10,202 nucleotides of DNA from CAZAQB01 sp964487155 (GTDB lineage: Bacteria > Pseudomonadota > Gammaproteobacteria > Nitrococcales > Nitrococcaceae), in assembly GCA_964487155.1 (NCBI GenBank), contig CAZAQB010000119.1, positions 1 through 10,202 on the forward strand, read 5' to 3'. Positions 5,771 to 10,202 of this stretch are shown here, in pieces (position 1 is the stretch's first letter; each line of letters opens with the position of its first letter). The notes under the pieces are model-generated. The model was not told the origin of the DNA. It did not search any database and saw only the letters and a list, made by a program, of their open reading frames with translations. Made by a program: the position numbers and the translations under genes.

Positions 5771-7063
5771 ATGGCCACCATTCGCAGCATTCGCGCCCGG
5801 GAGATCCTGGACTCCCGGGGCAATCCCACCGTCGAGGCCGACGTCATCCTCGACAGCGGCATCGTCGGCCGGGCGGCGGTGCCCTCCGGAGCCTCCACCG
5901 GTGCCCGCGAGGCGGTGGAACTGCGCGACGGCGAGGCCGAGCGCTACCTGGGCAAGGGCGTCCGGCGCGCGGTGGAGAACGTCAACGCCGAGCTGCGCGA
6001 CGCCCTGGCCGGCATGGACGTGGGCGACCAGGCCGCCCTGGACAGGCGGCTGGTGGAAGTGGACGGCACCGAGAACAAGAGCCGCCTGGGCGCAAACGCC
6101 CTGCTGGCCGTGTCCCTGGGGGCAGCCCGGGCGGCCGCCCTGGACCAGGGCCTGCCTCTCTACCGGTACCTCGCCCCCGAGGGCCCGTACCGGTTGCCGG
6201 TGCCCATGATGAACATCCTCAACGGCGGCGCCCACGCCGATAACAGCGTGGACATCCAGGAATTCATGATCATGCCGGTGGGCTTCGAGCGGTTCTCTGA
6301 GGCGCTGCGCTGTGGGGCCGAGGTGTTCCATGCGCTGAAGAAGGTGCTGCATGGCCGCGGGCTGTCCACCGCTGTGGGCGACGAGGGGGGGTTCGCCCCG
6401 GATCTGCCCTCCAACGAGTCCGCCATCGAGCTGGTGCTGGAGGCGGTGGAGGCCGCCGGCTACCGCCCCGGGGAGCAGGTGCTGCTGGCGCTGGACGCCG
6501 CCAGCTCAGAGTTCTTCGCCGACGGCCGCTACCGGCTGGCCTCCGAGGGTCGCGACTTCGCCCCGCAGGAATTCGTGGAAGTGCTGGCCGGCTGGGTGGA
6601 CCGTTACCCCATCATCTCCATCGAGGACGGCATGGCCGAGGACGACTGGGATGGATGGTCCGCCCTGACCGAGTGGCTCGGTGCGCGGGTGCAGCTGGTG
6701 GGCGACGACCTGTTCGTCACCAACAGCGCCATCCTGCGCCAGGGCATCGAGCGCTCGGTGGGGAACTCCATCCTCATTAAGGTCAACCAGATCGGCACCC
6801 TCACCGAGACCCTGGATGCCATGGCCGTGGCCGCCGAGGCGGGCTACACCTCCGTGGTCTCGCACCGCTCCGGGGAAACCGAGGACACCACCATCGCCGA
6901 CCTGGCGGTGGCGAGCCCCGCCACCCAGATCAAGACCGGTTCCCTGTGCCGCTCCGACCGGGTAGCGAAGTACAATCAGTTGCTGCGCATCGAGGAGGCC
7001 CTCGGCGCGTCCGCCCGTTACGTGGGCAGCGATGCCTTCCCCAACCTCGAGGGCGGGGGCTGA
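5771..7063 (+). CDS. eno: Enolase (phosphopyruvate hydratase)
   Basis: Enolase interconverts 2-phosphoglycerate and phosphoenolpyruvate in glycolysis and gluconeogenesis. In many Proteobacteria it is also a degradosome partner of RNase E. The 430-residue protein (about 432 in E. coli) begins MATIRSIRAREILDSRGNPT. It shows VPSGASTGAREAVELRDG, LNGGAHADNSVDIQEFMIMP, GDEGGFAP with catalytic Glu205, the metal ligand region ALDAASSEF and SIEDGMAEDDW. The signature ILIKVNQIGTLTET contains catalytic Lys337, and SHRSGETEDTTIADLAVA precedes KTGSLCRSDR near the end. The start was chosen from the conserved N-terminus and the upstream AGGGGG. It follows a repeat-filled 285-base spacer after kdsA, so it probably has its own promoter, though I cannot point to one. 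FtsB starts seven bases after the TGA. Confidence 0.98.
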   Translation: MATIRSIRAREILDSRGNPTVEADVILDSGIVGRAAVPSGASTGAREAVELRDGEAERYLGKGVRRAVENVNAELRDALAGMDVGDQAALDRRLVEVDGTENKSRLGANALLAVSLGAARAAALDQGLPLYRYLAPEGPYRLPVPMMNILNGGAHADNSVDIQEFMIMPVGFERFSEALRCGAEVFHALKKVLHGRGLSTAVGDEGGFAPDLPSNESAIELVLEAVEAAGYRPGEQVLLALDAASSEFFADGRYRLASEGRDFAPQEFVEVLAGWVDRYPIISIEDGMAEDDWDGWSALTEWLGARVQLVGDDLFVTNSAILRQGIERSVGNSILIKVNQIGTLTETLDAMAVAAEAGYTSVVSHRSGETEDTTIADLAVASPATQIKTGSLCRSDRVAKYNQLLRIEEALGASARYVGSDAFPNLEGGG

Positions 7064-7070
7064 GCGGCCC

Positions 7071-7355
7071 ATGCGCGCCCTGCCGCTGCTGCTGGCCGGC
7101 CTGCTGCTCGCCCTGCAGGTACGGCTGTGGTTCGGGGAGGGCAGCATGCCGGACGTCTGGCGCCTGGAGCAGGCCATTGCCGCGCAGCAGGCGGAGAATG
7201 ACCGCCTGGGGGAGCGCAACGCCGCCCTGGCGGCGGACGTCAGGGACCTGCGGGACGGCCTGGCCGCAGTAGAGGAACGGGCCCGGCGCGAGCTGGGCAT
7301 GATCCGCCGGGGCGAGTCCTTCTACCGGATCGTGCAGCGGGCCGAGCGCCCCTGA
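7071..7355 (+). CDS. ftsB: Cell division protein FtsB
   Basis: FtsB is a small bitopic inner-membrane protein. With FtsL and FtsQ it forms a divisome subcomplex that activates septal peptidoglycan synthesis. The 94-residue product has a short cytoplasmic Met-Arg start and one membrane segment at about residues 3-20 (leucine-rich, ALPLLLAGLLLALQVRLWFG). A periplasmic coiled coil at about 27-66 contains LEQAIAAQQAENDRLGERN. The conserved tail ARRELGMIRRGESFYRIV is typical of the family (DivIC/FtsB). Its position after eno and before ispD is conserved in Gammaproteobacteria. ATG 7071 is chosen because it directly precedes the membrane segment; an in-frame start at 7032 lies inside eno. No strong Shine-Dalgarno is visible, so coupling to eno translation is likely. 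Confidence 0.95.
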   Translation: MRALPLLLAGLLLALQVRLWFGEGSMPDVWRLEQAIAAQQAENDRLGERNAALAADVRDLRDGLAAVEERARRELGMIRRGESFYRIVQRAERP

Positions 7356-7441
7356 CGCCCGCGCCGCCCCGCCGGGCGAAGCCACTGCACACCCCCTGAG
7401 CGCGGTATGGCCGGCGCCGCCGCGAACCTGACATGTGCTCC

Positions 7442-7448
7442 GAGAGGG
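7442..7448 (+). promoter_or_regulatory. Shine-Dalgarno of ispD
   Basis: GAGAGGG ends five bases before ATG 7454. It favours this start over the in-frame ATG at 7433, which would place the site inside the gene. The rest of the 98-base ftsB-ispD gap shows nothing I can identify. Confidence 0.6.
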
Positions 7449-7453
7449 CTGCA

Positions 7454-8173
7454 ATGACCGATATCTGGGCTGTAATTCCCGCCGCCGGCGCCGGCAGGCG
7501 CTTTGGCGGCGACTGCCCCAAGCAGTACCTGAGCCTGCTGGGACGGCCGGTGCTGGAGTGGTCCCTGGCAGCGGTGCTGGGTGACTCCCGGGTGCGAGGC
7601 GCCATCGTCGCAGTCTCGCCGGGGGACGACCGGGCCCGCTCGATCCGGGCTCCGGCGGGCCGCGACCTGCAGTTCTGCGAGGGGGGGCTGGAGCGCTGCG
7701 AATCGGTGCTGCGGGCCCTTGAGTCCCTGCTGGCCCGGGGCGCCGCCCCGGAGGACTGGGCTCTGGTCCACGACGCCGCCCGACCCTGCCTGTCCACGGC
7801 CGAACTGAACGCCCTGCTGGTGGAGACGGTGGAGCGGGGGGAGGGCGGGCTGCTGGCGGTGCCGGTGCGCGATACCCTCAAACAGGCCGACGGCCAGCTG
7901 GTGGCCGGCACCATTCCCCGCAGCGGCCTGTGGCAGGCGCTGACCCCCCAGGTGTTCCGGCTGGGCCAGCTGGAGGACGCCCTGCGGCGTGCCTGCTCGG
8001 ACGGGGCAGCGGTGACCGACGAGGCTCAGGCCATGGAGCGGGTGGGGCTGCGGCCTCGACTGGTGGAGGGATCCCCCGAAAACCTCAAGCTCACCCGCCC
8101 CGCCGACCTGCCCCTGGTGGAGGCCATTCTCAGCACCCGCCACCCGGCGGCCCCGGCCCTGGTCCGCGCATGA
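7454..8173 (+). CDS. ispD: 2-C-methyl-D-erythritol 4-phosphate cytidylyltransferase
   Basis: IspD transfers CMP from CTP to methylerythritol phosphate, the third step of the MEP route to isopentenyl diphosphate. The 239-residue protein (236 in E. coli) opens with the nucleotide-binding loop IPAAGAGRRFGGDCPKQYL (Arg15/Arg16 and Lys23). It has the VHDAARPCLS motif with Asp107, then VRDTLKQADG and TPQVFRL. VTDEAQAMERVG and EGSPENLKLTRPADL complete the family signature. I chose ATG 7454 because of the preceding GAGAGGG and the family N-terminus; ATG 7433 would add seven residues. Its TGA overlaps the ispF ATG, placing consecutive pathway genes in one translational unit. The step between them (IspE) is not in the window. 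It consumes CTP, the product of PyrG upstream. Confidence 0.97.
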   Translation: MTDIWAVIPAAGAGRRFGGDCPKQYLSLLGRPVLEWSLAAVLGDSRVRGAIVAVSPGDDRARSIRAPAGRDLQFCEGGLERCESVLRALESLLARGAAPEDWALVHDAARPCLSTAELNALLVETVERGEGGLLAVPVRDTLKQADGQLVAGTIPRSGLWQALTPQVFRLGQLEDALRRACSDGAAVTDEAQAMERVGLRPRLVEGSPENLKLTRPADLPLVEAILSTRHPAAPALVRA

Positions 8174-8661
8174 CCGGCTTCCGGGTAGGCCAGGGGTTCG
8201 ATGCCCACCGTTTCCGGGACGGGGGGCGGCTGGTGATCGGCGGCGTGGAAATACCCCACGACCAGGGCCTGGAGGCCCACTCCGACGGCGATGTGCTGCT
8301 GCACGCTGTGACCGACGCCCTGCTGGGGGCCGCCGCCGCCGGCGACCTGGGCGCCCATTTCCCGGACACCGACGCGGCCTTCGCCGGCATCGACAGCCGG
8401 CGGCTGCTGCGCCATGCCCTGGCAGTCGCCGCCGAGCGCGGCTGGCGGCCGGTGAACGTGGACGCCACCGTCATCGCCCAGCGGCCGCGGCTGGCGCCCT
8501 ACATACCCGCCATGGTGGAGCATCTGGCTGCCGACCTGGCGCTGGCGCCGGACGCCGTCAACATCAAGGCCACCACCACGGAGCACATGGGGTTCACCGG
8601 CCGCGGGGAAGGCATTGCGGCCCTGGCCGTGGTGGCCCTCAGCGCCGATCCGTCCCGGTGA
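8170..8661 (+). CDS. ispF: 2-C-methyl-D-erythritol 2,4-cyclodiphosphate synthase
   Basis: IspF cyclises CDP-methylerythritol 2-phosphate, releasing CMP, in the MEP pathway. It works as a trimer with zinc at each active site. The 163-residue product (159 in E. coli) shows GQGFDAHRF, giving zinc ligands Asp11 and His13. AHSDGDVLLHA contributes the third ligand, His45, the same 32-residue spacing as E. coli His10-His42. GDLGAHFPDTD, NVDATVIAQRPRLAPY and the C-terminal KATTTEHMGFTGRGEGIA follow. Within that last motif, His-Met replaces the commoner Lys-Leu before GFTGRGEG, a mild variation at the loop. The start overlaps the ispD stop (ATGA) and the stop overlaps the truD start (GTGA). Upstream in-frame starts lie inside ispD and are rejected. 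Confidence 0.97.
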   Translation: MTGFRVGQGFDAHRFRDGGRLVIGGVEIPHDQGLEAHSDGDVLLHAVTDALLGAAAAGDLGAHFPDTDAAFAGIDSRRLLRHALAVAAERGWRPVNVDATVIAQRPRLAPYIPAMVEHLAADLALAPDAVNIKATTTEHMGFTGRGEGIAALAVVALSADPSR

Positions 8662-9701
8662 AACCCGCCCCGGATGACCGGCTGCTGCCGGCGCCGGTGC
8701 CATCCGCCCTGGGTGGGCCGGCGGGCGCGGCGCTGCTGCGCCATGAGCCGGAGGACTTCCAGGTCACTGAACGCCTGGGGTTCGAGCCGGATGGCGACGG
8801 GCCGCATCGCCTGGTGCTGGTGCGCAAACGCTGCCTCAGCACCCCGGAGGCCGTGGCGCGGCTGGCTCAGGCCGCCGGTGTGGCGCGCCGGGATGTGGGC
8901 CACGCCGGGCTGAAGGACCGCCGTGCGGTGGCCGTGCAATGGTTGAGCTGCCCGGCCGGAGCCGCGCTGGCGCCCGGTCCGCTGGGGGCGGGGCTTGAGA
9001 TCCTGCGCCTCGTCCCCCACCGGCGCAAACTCAAGCCCGGCAGCCTGCGGGGCAACCACTTCGAGCTGTTGCTGCGGGAGGTCAGCGGGAACCGCCGGAC
9101 CCTGGGCCGGCGGCTGCGCGAGATCGCCTGGCGTGGAGTGCCCAACGCCTTCGGGCCCCAGCGCTTCGGCCGCGGCGGCGCCAATCTGGACAAGGCGGCA
9201 GCCTGGTTCGCGGGTCGGCTCCGGGTGCGGGACCGGGGCCTGCAGGGCCTGCTGATCTCGGCGGCCCGGGCGGAGCAGTTCAATCGGGTACTGGCGCAGC
9301 GCATCCGCGCGGGCAGCTGGGACCAGGCCGGGCCGGATGATCTGATGGTGCTGGATGGCCGCGGCAGCCTGTTTCCGGCGGCGGACGAGGTGCCGCAACG
9401 CCTGGCCCGGCGCCTGGCCTGGCACGCCGTCCATCCCACCGGACCGCTGGCAGGGGTGGGCGGGCCCCGGCCGGGCCCGGCGGTGGCGGCCTTGGAGACC
9501 GCGGCCACGGCGCAGCTGCAGGAACTGCAGGCTGCACTGGAGGCGCGACGGGTCACCGCCGGGCGCCGCGCGCTGCGGCTGTCGGTAGGCGGGCTCTGGT
9601 GGCGCTGGGAGGGGACGGACTGCCTGCGGCTGGGCTTCGAGCTGCCTGCGGGGAGCTATGCCACGGCGGTGCTGGCGGAGCTGGTTGAGGTGGTGAATTA
9701 G
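8658..9701 (+). CDS. truD: tRNA pseudouridine(13) synthase TruD
   Basis: TruD isomerises uridine 13 in the D-arm of certain tRNAs to pseudouridine. The 347-residue protein is close to the E. coli length (349). It shows RHEPEDFQVTERLGF near the N-terminus, then GHAGLKDRRAVAVQ with catalytic Asp87 (Asp80 in E. coli). LKPGSLRGNHFELLLRE and the GVPNAFGPQRFGRGGANLDKA motif precede the TRUD insertion domain, and the end reads FELPAGSYATAVLAEL. The start is GTG 8658, overlapping the ispF stop by four bases. The last codons and the TAG stop lie in the first unit of an octamer repeat array (GTGAATTA, 9693-9700). The C-terminal tail seems several residues shorter than I recall for E. coli, so the repeat may have replaced it. 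Catalytic parts are intact. Confidence 0.95.
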   Translation: MKPAPDDRLLPAPVPSALGGPAGAALLRHEPEDFQVTERLGFEPDGDGPHRLVLVRKRCLSTPEAVARLAQAAGVARRDVGHAGLKDRRAVAVQWLSCPAGAALAPGPLGAGLEILRLVPHRRKLKPGSLRGNHFELLLREVSGNRRTLGRRLREIAWRGVPNAFGPQRFGRGGANLDKAAAWFAGRLRVRDRGLQGLLISAARAEQFNRVLAQRIRAGSWDQAGPDDLMVLDGRGSLFPAADEVPQRLARRLAWHAVHPTGPLAGVGGPRPGPAVAALETAATAQLQELQAALEARRVTAGRRALRLSVGGLWWRWEGTDCLRLGFELPAGSYATAVLAELVEVVN

Positions 9702-9940
9702 TTGATCCGTTGATCCGTTAATTAGCGCCCGTAGCCCCACGTTGCGAAGAAACGTGGGGGCCGGCGTGTTGAAAGCCACGGCGGTCATGCTCGGGCCCGG
9801 CCAGGCCTAAGCCGCAGTCCCCAGCCCACCGCCCTGCCTGGGGTAGTGAATCGGTTAATCCGTGAATTGGTTGCTCAGGGGCGCGCCGGCGTTGGGCGGG
9901 CTGATTAACCAATCAACCAATCAACCAACTAACTGATCAC
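9693..9940. repeat. Octamer inverted-array element between truD and the Smr gene
   Basis: The left array has 8-bp units GTGAATTA, GTTGATCC (twice) and GTTAATTA (9693-9724). The right array at 9902-9933 read on the minus strand gives GTTAGTTG, GTTGATTG (twice) and GTTAATCA. Positions 9701-9726 and 9900-9925 are inverted repeats with 21 of 26 matches. A further array in the left orientation lies at 9846-9873 (GTGAATCG, GTTAATCC, GTGAATTG, GTTG). The hairpin module at 9729-9779 and another small hairpin (CCCCAG 9819-9824 with CTGGGG 9838-9843) lie inside. The left array contains the truD TAG stop. The Smr TGA lies in a degenerate GTGATCA unit at the other edge. No gene is present in the core. 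Confidence 0.8.
9729..9779 (-). repeat. Dispersed hairpin module, copy 2
   Basis: CCCACGTT (9736-9743) and AACGTGGG (9751-9758) form a stem around GCGAAGA. Here the stem can extend by one further C-G pair to nine pairs. The segment is the reverse complement of 254-304 at 42 of 51 positions, with 27 identical bases at 9736-9762. Unlike copy 1 it is not enclosed by the 15-base TIRs seen at 95-407. It may have been copied with, or inserted into, the octamer element. Confidence 0.8.
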
Positions 9941-10202
9941 CCGCCCTTCCCGGGCCTGAGCAGCACGTACAGGGCGCCGGTGCCGCCGTCCACCGGGCGG
10001 GCGGAGCAGAACGCCAGCACGTCGTCCCGGCGCTGCAGCCACAGCGCCACCTTGGCCTTCAGGACCGGGCCGCGATTACCGGAGCCGAGGCCCTTGCCGT
10101 GGATGATGCGCAGGCAGCAGCGGCCGCGGTCATGGCAGCTCGCCAGGAAGGCGTCCAGTTCCTGCTTGGCCAGCGCCACGGTCATGCCGTGCAGGTCCAG
10201 CT
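9937..10202 (-). CDS. Smr-domain protein, C-terminal part (cut by window edge)
   Basis: The visible 87 residues are the C-terminal Smr domain. It starts LDLHGMTVALAKQELDAF (the DLHG motif) right at the window edge. It continues with LRIIHGKGLGSGNRGPVLKAKVALWL and ends GGTGALYVLLRPGKGG before TGA. DLHG, HGKG and the late GGTGALYV block are the Smr hallmarks. Stand-alone Smr proteins in Gammaproteobacteria (SmrA/YdaL and SmrB/YfcN types) are nucleases; E. coli SmrB cleaves mRNA at collided ribosomes. The N-terminal region that would separate these types lies beyond the window, so I give no symbol. A start at 10185 would cut off the DLHG motif and is rejected. The gene converges on truD, and its stop sits at the edge of the octamer element. 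Confidence 0.92.
   Translation of the reverse strand, partial: LDLHGMTVALAKQELDAFLASCHDRGRCCLRIIHGKGLGSGNRGPVLKAKVALWLQRRDDVLAFCSARPVDGGTGALYVLLRPGKGG

Noticed and set aside
7356..7453. Possible extra small gene or promoter between ftsB and ispD
   Set aside because: Only a 7-residue in-frame extension of ispD is found and no well-spaced promoter boxes. The GAGAGGG before 7454 explains the ispD start.
8499..9788. 429-codon minus-strand frame that begins with the peptide APTFLRNVGLR
   Set aside because: The start lies in the dispersed hairpin module and octamer array, and the rest is antisense to truD and the end of ispF. It is a repeat artefact joined to a shadow frame.
9701..9940. Inverted octamer arrays as a bidirectional rho-independent terminator for truD and the Smr gene
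   Set aside because: The arms are 173 bases apart, imperfect, and not followed by a T-run. A termination role is possible but not supported by the sequence.

Overview
This window looks like part of a GC-rich gammaproteobacterial chromosome. The run accA-tilS-pyrG-kdsA-eno-ftsB-ispD-ispF-truD is the housekeeping order known from pseudomonads and related Gammaproteobacteria. The strong G/C third-position bias and the kinds of intergenic repeat suggest a Chromatiales or Ectothiorhodospiraceae-like lineage, but that placement is inference. All nine plus-strand genes look intact, with their active-site motifs visible.

Layout: positions 1-629 hold no gene that I can support and are filled with nested repeats: a TIR-bounded element inserted in a heptamer repeat, plus hairpins. 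AccA (fatty acid synthesis) and TilS (tRNA-Ile lysidine synthetase) follow 12 bases apart. A 66-base gap then leads to pyrG (CTP synthase), which overlaps kdsA (KDO-8-phosphate synthase) by ATGA. A 285-base spacer with a 205-base inverted-repeat element separates kdsA from eno (enolase). FtsB follows eno after 7 bases. After a 98-base gap come ispD, ispF and truD, joined by 4-base start/stop overlaps. A last repeat-filled spacer of about 235 bases separates truD from a convergent Smr-domain gene on the minus strand, which is cut by the window edge.

The genes serve core metabolism and the envelope: malonyl-CoA for lipids, CTP (needed for CMP-KDO and for the IspD reaction), KDO for lipopolysaccharide, enolase, isoprenoid precursors through the MEP pathway, divisome assembly, and two RNA modifications (lysidine-34 and pseudouridine-13 in tRNA). 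KdsA carries the residue set of the metal-dependent class II enzyme rather than the metal-free class of E. coli.

The unusual content is between the genes. All three large spacers have the same design: two inverted arrays of a short tandem unit (7 bp at 408-536, 10 bp at 5520-5724, 8 bp at 9693-9940) flank a core, and hairpins are visible in the cores. In the first, a TIR element (95-407) has split the left heptamer array, and removing it with one copy of a 5-bp duplication restores the heptamer phase. In the third, the octamer arrays supply the stop codon of truD and probably that of the Smr gene. A 51-bp hairpin module is shared, in opposite orientation, by the first and third spacers.
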